DNA from: Marinobacter sp. C7
Lineage (GTDB): Bacteria > Pseudomonadota > Gammaproteobacteria > Pseudomonadales > Oleiphilaceae
Length of the DNA stretch: 64,000 nucleotides
NCBI RefSeq assembly: GCF_022343555.1
Contig: NZ_JAKQZH010000001.1
Span: 1,718,108-1,782,107, forward strand
Reading direction: 5' to 3'
In this document: positions 1 to 7,419 of the stretch, in pieces
How the letters are laid out: each line of letters starts with the position of its first letter
Numbering within the stretch: the stretch's first letter is position 1
Translations under genes and position numbers: made by a program
Notes under the pieces: generated by a model
Seen by the model: the letters and a program-made list of their open reading frames with translations, nothing else
Told to the model about the DNA's origin: nothing
The model's database searches: none

Positions 1-1220
1 GGAACCAGTTCCCAGGTGTACCGGTTGAATCCGGCGGGTGCATCGGGCCGCAGGCGAATGTTGTTGGTCTGACGACCAATCAGATGGCCGATTATGCCAC
101 CGTTGTGCAGGGCCAGGGCAACAACGGCGGGGAGCATGGAGGGACCCCAGAGTTGCAGAAGGATATAGGCCAGGATGTACTCTGGCGTTGACCGGGCGAT
201 CACCAGGAATACGTGACCGCTGGTCCGGCGCACCGGCCCCCCGAAATGATTGGATATGAGGGGGAACGCCAGCAATGCCAGGATGCCGGTCGCAACCAGG
301 GCTATCTGAGTCAGCAGGATGGTATTCCAGATCCCCGGAAGCGCTTCGTTTATCATCAGGTCGTTAAGCCAGGGCAGAAGCCCGGTCAGCCCTTCGTCGC
401 CGCGCAGGGGGGCGGGAATGATGTCTTCAGTGAAGAAACGCTCAACATTACCCCAGACAATCGGCAGTCCCTCTCCCAGGAAGAAGGGCGCAGCCAGAAT
501 ATAGATGGGAAGCAGTTTTGGGCGTACCCAGAGTGGAATGGAGGCGATCAGAACGTAGAACAGGATCAGCATTGCCCCGGCATCGGAGTAGAGCCCCTGC
601 GAGAAAGACGACTCCAGGTAAAAGCCCAGGGTGGGCAGGCCGACGAAGCCGAGGATCGCACTGGAGCGCAGTCCGCATTCGAGGCGATAAGCGGTGTAGG
701 TCCGCATCTGGTCCCAGCAATCGGGAATTCGGGCATAGAGAAACGCAGCAACCATACCGGTACCGGGTGGCAGCAGCCGCCTTGGCTCCGGATCGGCCTC
801 CTCCAGGATCTCCGAATAGACTTTGGCAAAAATACCCGAGTAGGGAATGGCGATGGCGAGCACACCGGTCAGCGGGTGAAACCCGAAGAACTGCAGGAAG
901 ATCAGTGCCCAGAACAGCTCATGAATCGCTCGGATGAATGCGCAGAAGATGCGAACCGGTAATAGCCGGTAAACCAGTGCCAGCAGGAACCCGAAAAAAC
1001 TGCCCAGTGCCACGCCCACGAACGCGAAAGCAACGGTGCGTAGAAGGGCAGTCATCAACCCCTCGGAACTGAAGAAATTGGGAGTGACCACGCCGAGGAA
1101 AAAATTGCCCAGGTCCCGCCAGGGATTGGAAGCCGTTATGGCAATATCGGCAAACAGCAGCCCCGCGATCGCGACCGCGAAAAATATCAGGCTGGCTCTG
1201 ACCGTGGGATAAGAAAGCAT
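1..1220 (-). CDS. ABC transporter permease, twin PhnE-like (partial, runs off left edge)
   Basis: Reading the reverse strand from the ATG at 1220 gives an uninterrupted frame of about 406 codons to the window edge, so the C-terminus is missing. The product is very hydrophobic. It shows two successive permease-like halves: one ends around the charged loop EILEEADPEP, and the second begins after a run containing PLWVRPKLLPIY. This suggests a fused double permease of the phosphonate/phosphite (PhnE/PtxC) family in the inner membrane. It follows the ATPase gene by 17 nt and so belongs to the same operon as the ATPase and binding protein. Substrate is inferred from neighbours (a selenium oxyanion or another P/Se/S oxyanion), not from this sequence. 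Exact start is moderately sure; no strong ribosome site is visible. Confidence 0.8.
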   Translation of the reverse strand, partial: MLSYPTVRASLIFFAVAIAGLLFADIAITASNPWRDLGNFFLGVVTPNFFSSEGLMTALLRTVAFAFVGVALGSFFGFLLALVYRLLPVRIFCAFIRAIHELFWALIFLQFFGFHPLTGVLAIAIPYSGIFAKVYSEILEEADPEPRRLLPPGTGMVAAFLYARIPDCWDQMRTYTAYRLECGLRSSAILGFVGLPTLGFYLESSFSQGLYSDAGAMLILFYVLIASIPLWVRPKLLPIYILAAPFFLGEGLPIVWGNVERFFTEDIIPAPLRGDEGLTGLLPWLNDLMINEALPGIWNTILLTQIALVATGILALLAFPLISNHFGGPVRRTSGHVFLVIARSTPEYILAYILLQLWGPSMLPAVVALALHNGGIIGHLIGRQTNNIRLRPDAPAGFNRYTWELV

Positions 1221-1237
1221 GGAATCAGCCGGTAACC

Positions 1238-1888
1238 TCAGTACAGGGACATGATGTCGGAGGGCGACAGGCGGTCACTCGGTTCGTCCAGCTCGATCAG
1301 ACCATCCTGGATGCCAACAATCCGATTACAGTACTGCAGTGCCAATTCTACATCGTGCAGGGCAATTACACTGGTTGCAAAGCGGTCCCTGAGGAGGGCC
1401 ATGACCTGGAGCGCCCTGGGCCCGTCCAATGCCGAGACGGGTTCGTCCGCCAGCAACAGGCTTTCATCACGGTAGATCGCCCGGGCGATGGCAACCCGTT
1501 GACGCTGGCCACCGGAAAGAGACGCAGTGGGAATCCACAGCTTCTCAGCCATTCCCAATTCGTCCAGCAGGTTTTTTACCGCAGCGCGGTCGGCAGCGAA
1601 AGGCCGAATCAGAGACAGCGTATTGTACCAGGTACGGTGCTTGTCCAGTTGGCCCATAAAGACGTTATGGAAAACGGGCAGGGCGTTGACCAGACCCAGC
1701 TCCTGGGGAACGAGGGAGGAGTTACGGCCCACCTGTTCATGGATGAGGCGGATGAGGGTGGATTTGCCTGCGCCGCTCTTTCCGACCAGGGCAACCTGTT
1801 CACCTTCGCGTACTCTGAGGGAAAGCGGCCCAAGGACGCGCTCTCCCCCAAATGAGGCCGTTAGGCCCGAGAGATCAAATCCGGACAT
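1238..1888 (-). CDS. ABC transporter ATP-binding protein, PhnC-like
   Basis: A 216-residue ABC ATPase. It has a Walker A GKSGAGKST near residue 37, the signature LSGGQRQRVAIARAI near residue 124 and a Walker B LLLADEPVSALD, followed by the H-loop IALHDVELAL. It would energise import by the permease encoded just downstream. The ATG at 1888 overlaps the stop of the binding-protein gene by one base (TGATG), which implies translational coupling. It is most like PhnC-type ATPases of phosphonate/phosphite importers. The selenium context (SenB and SelD next door) suggests it serves a selenium-oxyanion importer; that assignment is inference. Confidence 0.9.
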   Translation of the reverse strand: MSGFDLSGLTASFGGERVLGPLSLRVREGEQVALVGKSGAGKSTLIRLIHEQVGRNSSLVPQELGLVNALPVFHNVFMGQLDKHRTWYNTLSLIRPFAADRAAVKNLLDELGMAEKLWIPTASLSGGQRQRVAIARAIYRDESLLLADEPVSALDGPRALQVMALLRDRFATSVIALHDVELALQYCNRIVGIQDGLIELDEPSDRLSPSDIMSLY

Positions 1889-2763
1889 CAATCAAGGATT
1901 CCAATCTCTTCGGCTGTTTTGCGAATGGGCTCGTAGTCCTCGTTGGAAGCAGGAATGAATCCGGAACGGGGGAAGCTCTCCAGAAGAGCTTTGTCATCGA
2001 GTGCCAGCAGCGCTTCCTTCACCCTGGCCTTGAAGCCATCGCCAAAGCGCTCATTCACATCACCGCGGATGGTCCACTGGTAGTCCGGATAGGCCGGCGT
2101 TTCCCAGATCACCTGCACAGCGTTGGTATCGATATTGCCGTCCTCCAGCTCCTTCTGCCAGACCTGGAAGTTCAGGGCGCCTACCTCATAGGTGCCTGCC
2201 TCGACAAGGCGCAGCGTCCGGGTGTGATTGCCGCTGAAGCCTACGCGGCCGAAGAAGTCCTCGGGCGCCTCACCAAAGGTGTCACGGATGTGGAACTCGG
2301 GCATCAGGCGCCCGGAAGTAGAGCCTTTGGAGCCAAACGTGAAAGTCTTGCCCCGGAGTTCGTCTTCCAGCTCGGCCAGTTCCTGTGCCGGTTCGATGCC
2401 AGCGCTGGTGTTGGCGATGAAATAGGTCTGGAAGGCTTCATCCTCCACGCCCTGCGCTATGGCCTCAGAGCCGGGCACCAACCGCCGGGCCTGAACACCG
2501 GAAAGACCACCAAACCAGGCAAGCTGTACCTGGTTGTTACGGAAAGCAGAAACAGCTGCCGCATAGGACTTTACCGGGATATAACGAACCTCAACGTCCA
2601 GCTGCTCCGAGAGGTAGTCGGCCACACCACGGAACCGCTCGACCAGTTTGGTCTCATCTTCGTCGGGGATTGCCGTGAATACAAACGTCTCCGCGTTTGC
2701 CGAGGCTGCAGTCATGAAAAGAAGGCTGGAAGCCACAAATTTCCGTATCAGATTCAAAGCCAT
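1888..2763 (-). CDS. Periplasmic binding protein of putative selenate-type ABC transporter (PhnD-like)
   Basis: A 291-residue PhnD-like solute-binding protein with an N-terminal signal peptide (hydrophobic stretch to about residue 24, ending SANA-ETF). The mature start FTAIPDEDETKLVERF and the internal AWFGGLSGVQARRL are typical of the PhnD relatives that family databases call putative selenate ABC transporter binding proteins and that are found near selD. An AGGGAT-like ribosome site precedes the ATG. It is the first gene of a three-gene operon with ATPase and twin permease. Specificity for a selenium oxyanion is inferred from family naming and context; phosphonate or phosphite remain possible. 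Confidence 0.85.
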   Translation of the reverse strand: MALNLIRKFVASSLLFMTAASANAETFVFTAIPDEDETKLVERFRGVADYLSEQLDVEVRYIPVKSYAAAVSAFRNNQVQLAWFGGLSGVQARRLVPGSEAIAQGVEDEAFQTYFIANTSAGIEPAQELAELEDELRGKTFTFGSKGSTSGRLMPEFHIRDTFGEAPEDFFGRVGFSGNHTRTLRLVEAGTYEVGALNFQVWQKELEDGNIDTNAVQVIWETPAYPDYQWTIRGDVNERFGDGFKARVKEALLALDDKALLESFPRSGFIPASNEDYEPIRKTAEEIGILD

Positions 2764-2853
2764 TTGAAATCCCTGTTTTGATCGGTTTTGGAGGAGAGTC
2801 AGGATACCTTGATTTACCTGAACTCTGAACAGCTATACGATTGGCAGGTTTTA

Positions 2854-2866
2854 TTGGCTCAGCCAA
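2854..2866. promoter_or_regulatory. 13-bp palindrome between the Se-type transporter and senB
   Basis: TTGGCT-C-AGCCAA is a perfect inverted repeat about 40 nt upstream of the senB start and about 90 nt upstream of the divergent transporter operon. Its place in a 142-nt divergent intergenic region makes an operator plausible. No cognate regulator is in the window, and chance occurrence cannot be ruled out. Confidence 0.3.
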
Positions 2867-2905
2867 ACATTTCTTTCTTTCAGGCCCTGATCAGCATTGT
2901 AACCG

Positions 2906-3889
2906 ATGAAAATAATAATGATTACACCGGCCGCTCCGGGATCCCGGGCCGGTAATCGCGCCACCGCCGAGCGCTGGAAAACATTACTGGAAGATGCCGG
3001 CCATGAAGTCGAGGTCGTTACCGAGTATCAGGATGAGCCTTGCGATGCATTCATTGCCCTGCACGCCTGGCGCAGTCACGGCGCCGTTGCCTGTTTCCAT
3101 AGCAGGTGGCCGGAAACACCGTTGATTGTGGTACTCACCGGGACTGACGTTTACCGCCACCAGGCCGAATTTCCAGAGGAAACCTTCGCCTCGATGACGA
3201 TGGCTGATGTTCTGATTGGCCTGCATGACACAGTGGCAGAGGATATTCCCACGCGTTTCCGGGATAAGTTGATCACCCTCTATCAATCTGCCGTCGCACC
3301 GCCGGTTGCCACCGAACGGTCCACTGATCGCTTTCAGGTCTGTGTCGTCGGTCACCTGAGGGAAGAAAAGGATTCCCTTCGGGCGGCCCGGGCGGCCAGG
3401 CTCCTGCCGGAAGACTCCAGGATCCAGGTACTGTCTGCAGGGAAGGCTCACAATGACCAATGGCAGCAGATGGCTGAACAAGAGGCCAGGGAAAACCCGC
3501 GATTCCGCTGGCTTGGACAGTTGAATGAGCGCAATACCCGGAAGCTGCTCACCGGCAGCCACGTGATGGTCATCAGTTCGGTGATGGAGGGCGGCGCCAA
3601 TGTTGTTTCGGAAGCCTGCCGGGCCGGCATCCCGGTGCTCGCCAGCGACATTCCCGGGAACCGGGGACTTCTGGGTAACGACTATCCGGGCTATTTCCCA
3701 CCCGGCGACGAGAAGGCGCTGGCCAAACTGCTCCGCAAGGCAGAGACCGAGCCGGAATTCCTCCAGACACTCAGGTCACACGTGAATGAGCTTGCTGACC
3801 GGTTCACACCGGAACGGGAACAGCGCAGTCTGGAACAGGCGTTGGCGATTGCGCGCCAACGCTGTTCCGAGCGTGTCCGCGCTGGCTAG
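2906..3889 (+). CDS. senB: SenB-type selenosugar synthase (GT-B glycosyltransferase)
   Basis: A 327-residue cytosolic GT-B glycosyltransferase. The N-terminus (ITPAAPGSRAGNRATAERW) and the stretches IALHAWRS, VVLTGTDVYR and LYQSAVAPP match what I know of SenB, formerly the TIGR04348 glycosyltransferase family. SenB joins selenophosphate to a UDP-sugar to make a 1-selenosugar for selenoneine synthesis. A GT4-type E-X7-E donor motif is seen at E228/E236 (MEGGANVVSEA). The gene is divergent from the putative Se transporter and converges on selD, overlapping its stop by 4 nt. SenA, the EgtB-like partner that makes selenoneine, is not in the window. Assignment is by remembered sequence pattern plus context. 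Confidence 0.82.
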   Translation: MKIIMITPAAPGSRAGNRATAERWKTLLEDAGHEVEVVTEYQDEPCDAFIALHAWRSHGAVACFHSRWPETPLIVVLTGTDVYRHQAEFPEETFASMTMADVLIGLHDTVAEDIPTRFRDKLITLYQSAVAPPVATERSTDRFQVCVVGHLREEKDSLRAARAARLLPEDSRIQVLSAGKAHNDQWQQMAEQEARENPRFRWLGQLNERNTRKLLTGSHVMVISSVMEGGANVVSEACRAGIPVLASDIPGNRGLLGNDYPGYFPPGDEKALAKLLRKAETEPEFLQTLRSHVNELADRFTPEREQRSLEQALAIARQRCSERVRAG

Positions 3890-6162
3890 TCCTTCAGGAG
3901 GATGGGTTCGATTGGTCCGGACTCATCCTGTGGAAGGACCCGACCAATAATTGCCGTGTGCGGATACCCGAGAGCCTTCAACTCCCGAACACAGTCTTCC
4001 GCCTGATCTGCGGCGACGCTCGCCAGCAAACCGCCGGCCGTCTGGGGATCAAAGATCAGAGGGTAGCGGGGATGCTTCACCCACTTCTCCTGGTCACGGA
4101 TGCCACGCCGCAAACGGATGTTGGCCGGCTGCAGCGAACTCAGGATGCCTGCAGCCGCGGTTTCTTCCGCGCCCGGTAATACCGGAATGGCGGAAAGATC
4201 CAGTTCCGCGTCCACGCCGGACGGACGGGTCATCTCCACAAGGTGGCCGAGAAGTCCGAAACCGGTCACGTCGGTACAGGCGCGGGAGCCATATCGGCGC
4301 AGGCACTCGGCCCCAAGCTTGTTCGAATGGATCATGGAGGCCAGCGCGGAATCGATCCAGCGACCCTTGGCGGCCAGGCGTGCGTGGGCGGCAAAAAGGG
4401 TACCGGTCCCGATTGGCTTGGTGAGGATCAGTACATCGCCGGCTCGCAAGCCGCCCTTGCTCATCACCTCGTCCGGATCAATCAGGCCATTTACCGCGAA
4501 ACCCAGAGCCAGTTCCTTACCTTCGCCGGTGTGTCCGCCGACAAGCGCACAACCGGCTTCGTTAAGGACCTCTACGGCACCGGACATCATCTGGTAAACC
4601 ACATCCTCCACTTTGGATTCAATGCCGTACGGCACCGTTGCAACCGCCGTAGCGCTCTGGGCTTCTGCCCCCATGGCGAATACATCACCGAGACTGTGGT
4701 TGGCGGCGACCTTGCCGAACACGTACGGATCGTCAATAAAGGCCCGGAAGAAGTCGACGGTATGCACCACGGCCTTTCCCGGTGGTACGCGTAACACAGC
4801 GGCATCGTCCGGGGCGTGCAGACCGATAATGATATCGTCCCGCTCGACCGGTTTGAGTTCATTCAGCGCGCGCGACAGAACCGTACTGCCCACCTTGGCA
4901 CCACAACCGCCACAACGCATGGCCACCGCGGAAATGGCCTGGGACGCTTCTTCGGCATTCTGTGCCGCTGCAGTATCGGGCAGCGTGGCGGATTCCTCCA
5001 TGGCGGGGAGGTCACTGAACTTGCGCATAAAGCGCCGGTCAATCCAGTCTTTCCAGCGCCATACCAGACGGCCGTGGAACTCCACGTCTCCCCGGGAAGC
5101 AACCGCGTATTTGTCGCCGGTACTGATCAGGGCAAGCCACTTTTTCTGGGGATAGAAGTTGCGTGTCTGTTTCCCGGTGGCGAGCCGCTTGAGGTTGTCA
5201 GCCAGGGGCGGGCCCTGGCGCACGGCAAACACGCCGGCTTTTTCACGGGGATGGTTGACGACATTGGCAATGTCCCCGGCGGCAAATATGCTGTCGTCAG
5301 TTTCACTCTGGAGCGTATCCCGTACCCTTATAAACCGACCTTCGTCCAGGGCCAGGCCGGTTTCCTCCAGCCAGGCGGGACCACCTGCCCGGGTGACCCA
5401 CAGTACCTCATCCACCTGCAGCGTTTCGCCGGACTCCGATACCAGCAGCCCCGAATCAACGCGGGATACCGGAGCACCAAGATGTACCTTCACGCCCCGT
5501 TCGGACAGTTTACGCTCGAAGACCGAACGAACCTTGTCATTGTGCGTGGACAGAATCCGGTCCGCGGCATCAAAGAGGTGAAAATGCAGTTGATCTGGGT
5601 CTTTGCCACGCTGGGCAAGCTCCTTGCGGAGCCGGAACTGCATGGCCAGGGTCAGCTCGACACCGCCGGCGCCGGCCCCGACCACTGCCAGGGTCATTGG
5701 GCCGTCATGATTCTCAATGCGGGACAACAGCGACAACCAACGCTGGTTGAAGCCGTTGATGGGCTTGACCGGCACGGCGTATTCTTCGGCACCCTCAACG
5801 TCGCTCACTTTCGGGGACGAGCCAATGTTGATAGAAAGGATGTCGTAGGGCACATTCGGCCGGTTGCGGCAGAGGATGCGCTTTTTTGTCCGGTCGATCC
5901 CGACAACTTCGTCACGGTAGAAACGTGCCCCGGCGTATTCCGCCAGGCGGCTCAGATCGATATGGACGTCATCGTAGCTATAGTGTCCGGCGACGTAGCC
6001 CGGCAGCATTCCGGAGTAGGGGGTGTGGGTATCGCGGCAAATGAGGGTCAGGCGCACACCGGGGACCGGGTTCATGGCGAACCGTTTGAGGACCCCGACG
6101 TGGCTGTGCCCGCCGCCAACCAGGACAATGTCCCGTAAAACAGGCTGGTCAGGCGTTTGCAT
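3886..6162 (-). CDS. selD: Selenide, water dikinase SelD fused to FAD/NAD oxidoreductase
   Basis: A 758-residue two-domain protein. Residues 1-395 form an NDH-2-like pyridine nucleotide-disulfide oxidoreductase with an FAD motif GGGHSH (16-21), an NAD motif VVGAGAGG (160-167) and AAGDIAN near 297. Residues 410-758 are SelD, which makes selenophosphate from selenide and ATP. The active-site loop reads MRCGGCGAK, with Cys420 and Lys423 aligning to the E. coli Cys17/Lys20; it is a Cys enzyme, not a selenoprotein. Later motifs DDAAV, TVDFF, VGGHTGEG and DVTGFGLLGH are all present. Its ATG overlaps the stop of the upstream gene by one base. The oxidoreductase half may supply reduced selenium, which is inference. 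Usual SelD alone is about 345 residues. Confidence 0.95.
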   Translation of the reverse strand: MQTPDQPVLRDIVLVGGGHSHVGVLKRFAMNPVPGVRLTLICRDTHTPYSGMLPGYVAGHYSYDDVHIDLSRLAEYAGARFYRDEVVGIDRTKKRILCRNRPNVPYDILSINIGSSPKVSDVEGAEEYAVPVKPINGFNQRWLSLLSRIENHDGPMTLAVVGAGAGGVELTLAMQFRLRKELAQRGKDPDQLHFHLFDAADRILSTHNDKVRSVFERKLSERGVKVHLGAPVSRVDSGLLVSESGETLQVDEVLWVTRAGGPAWLEETGLALDEGRFIRVRDTLQSETDDSIFAAGDIANVVNHPREKAGVFAVRQGPPLADNLKRLATGKQTRNFYPQKKWLALISTGDKYAVASRGDVEFHGRLVWRWKDWIDRRFMRKFSDLPAMEESATLPDTAAAQNAEEASQAISAVAMRCGGCGAKVGSTVLSRALNELKPVERDDIIIGLHAPDDAAVLRVPPGKAVVHTVDFFRAFIDDPYVFGKVAANHSLGDVFAMGAEAQSATAVATVPYGIESKVEDVVYQMMSGAVEVLNEAGCALVGGHTGEGKELALGFAVNGLIDPDEVMSKGGLRAGDVLILTKPIGTGTLFAAHARLAAKGRWIDSALASMIHSNKLGAECLRRYGSRACTDVTGFGLLGHLVEMTRPSGVDAELDLSAIPVLPGAEETAAAGILSSLQPANIRLRRGIRDQEKWVKHPRYPLIFDPQTAGGLLASVAADQAEDCVRELKALGYPHTAIIGRVLPQDESGPIEPILLKD

Positions 6163-6821
6163 CAGTTAACTTTTTTGGCTTCGGCGGTAAGTTGGTCAAA
6201 TCCCTTGAGGCTTTTGAAGGCCTGGAGCTTTTCCTTGTCGGCCGCGGACGGGTTGGCAATCTGATCGATGGAGGTGATGCCGGCGTCTTTCATCTTCTTG
6301 GCGGTTGCCGGCCCTATGCCCTTGACGAGGGTCAGGTCGCTCTTGTCTGCCGGCTTGGCCGCCTTCCTGGTTGTGGCCTTCGCAGAGGTTTTCTTTGCGG
6401 CTGTAGAGCCCTTCGCTTTGGAAGCGCCCTTTGCCCCGGTCTTTTTGGCTGCAGGCTTCTTCGGCGCAGCTTTTTTGGCTGCGGTCTGAGCCTCCTTGCT
6501 GACTTCATCTGTCAGTTGTTTGACATCGGAGCCAGCTTCTTTTGCAGCAACGCCCAGCCTCTCCAGAATGCTGCTCTGAAGTTCCTGGAATTCGCTCAAA
6601 CGGCGCTCGAACTCCTCGTTGAAGCGCTTCATTTCCCGTTCTCGCAGGTCTTTCACTTCCTTGAGCAGTTTTCGCACCGGCTCTTCGACCTGGGTCTGAA
6701 GACTGTCGAACTGTTTCAGTGCATCGTTGATCAGCCCTTCAATCTGCGATGATGTTTTCTCGAACTCCTTGTTGACCTTTTTCACGATCTTGTCGACGCT
6801 CGGTTTGGCTTTCTTCGCCAT
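6162..6821 (-). CDS. Phasin-like / histone H1-like / helix-hairpin-helix protein
   Basis: A 219-residue basic protein in three parts. Residues 1 to about 105 are a charged helical, phasin-like region (KIVKKVNKEFEKTSSQIEG). About 110-160 is a Lys/Ala/Thr-rich tail resembling histone H1/AlgP/PhaF (KKAAPKKPAAKKTGAKG). About 160-219 is a helix-hairpin-helix unit (LVKGIGPATAKKMKDAGI) of the kind that contacts DNA without sequence specificity. PhaF-type proteins link polyester granules to the nucleoid, and this could do something similar; no PHA genes are in the window. Its stop overlaps the start of selD (TGATG), so the two are probably translated together. An AGGAGA ribosome site precedes the start. 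Function uncertain. Confidence 0.75.
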   Translation of the reverse strand: MAKKAKPSVDKIVKKVNKEFEKTSSQIEGLINDALKQFDSLQTQVEEPVRKLLKEVKDLREREMKRFNEEFERRLSEFQELQSSILERLGVAAKEAGSDVKQLTDEVSKEAQTAAKKAAPKKPAAKKTGAKGASKAKGSTAAKKTSAKATTRKAAKPADKSDLTLVKGIGPATAKKMKDAGITSIDQIANPSAADKEKLQAFKSLKGFDQLTAEAKKVN

Positions 6822-6861
6822 GAAATGTCTCCTTACGGATGGTTGGAACGGACAGTAACGA

Positions 6862-7257
6862 TCAGGCCATTTGCCGGAAGCCGGAGATGGAACCTGAAGA
6901 TGAACGACGGGATTTCAGAGACAGCTTTCTGGACAGGACCTCGCGGATCCGCTTGAGTTTGTCGCGGTTGGGTGATCCAGGTTCAAATTCTGAAAAATCA
7001 ATGGAGTAGTAGAAGTTGCTGCAGTGCTTTCTACGTTCTGTCACGAGTCCGGATACGCTCTGTGCGCAGATTTCCTCAAATGGCATATCCATGACCAGAT
7101 CCAGCGTCAGACTGTCGCCGGGTTCGAAGACCTTGTCGGTTTTCATTACGCAGCCGTAGCTGTCGAGCTCAAAGACCGCGGCCTCCACCAATTCTTTGCG
7201 GAAGAGGCCCTGCTTGATCCTGAAACGGGCAATGAGATCCGGTAACGCTTCGTTCAT
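6862..7257 (-). CDS. PilZ-like domain protein, degenerate
   Basis: A 131-residue soluble protein with a beta-rich pattern like PilZ domains (VFELDSYGCVMKTDKVFEPGDSLTLDL is the core, shown here only to indicate the turn LDSYG). The second c-di-GMP motif (D/N)xSxxG survives only partly as LDSYG, and no clear RxxxR precedes it, so ligand binding is doubtful. The C-terminus is basic and Ser-rich. It lies 40 nt upstream of the phasin-like gene on the same strand and may be its operon leader. I do not recognise a specific family name; PilZ assignment is tentative. Confidence 0.55.
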   Translation of the reverse strand: MNEALPDLIARFRIKQGLFRKELVEAAVFELDSYGCVMKTDKVFEPGDSLTLDLVMDMPFEEICAQSVSGLVTERRKHCSNFYYSIDFSEFEPGSPNRDKLKRIREVLSRKLSLKSRRSSSGSISGFRQMA

Positions 7258-7419
7258 GAATCCTGTTCTCTGCTGAGATTCCTATCCACTACGACCTGTC
7301 CACCGTTCGGACAGGCTGGATAATGATTAAACAATAGACATTGTTTTCGGTATTGGCAATTCCATCAGTGCCCTACGAACACCCTCTCACGCATTTCCTC
7401 AATAGTGAGGGAGAGCGCT

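Noticed and set aside
1..2763. Reading the first operon as a phosphonate (phn) system
   Set aside because: No C-P lyase or phosphonatase genes nearby; the binding protein pattern and the senB/selD neighbours fit the selenium-type branch better, though substrate is unproven.
1852..2781. Long plus-strand open frame (309 codons) opposite the binding-protein gene
   Set aside because: It mirrors the PhnD-like gene, which has a signal peptide and family motifs; the antisense translation has no recognisable pattern.
5139..5300. Selenocysteine in SelD
   Set aside because: The catalytic residue is encoded as Cys (MRCGGCGAK); no in-frame TGA or SECIS-like element was needed.
4816..6138. 440-codon plus-strand open frame opposite selD
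   Set aside because: High-GC shadow of the selD fusion; both its domains are clearly on the minus strand.
6360..6500. Tandem DNA repeat in the Lys/Ala-rich coding region
   Set aside because: It is low-complexity coding (histone H1-like tail) without an exact repeating unit.
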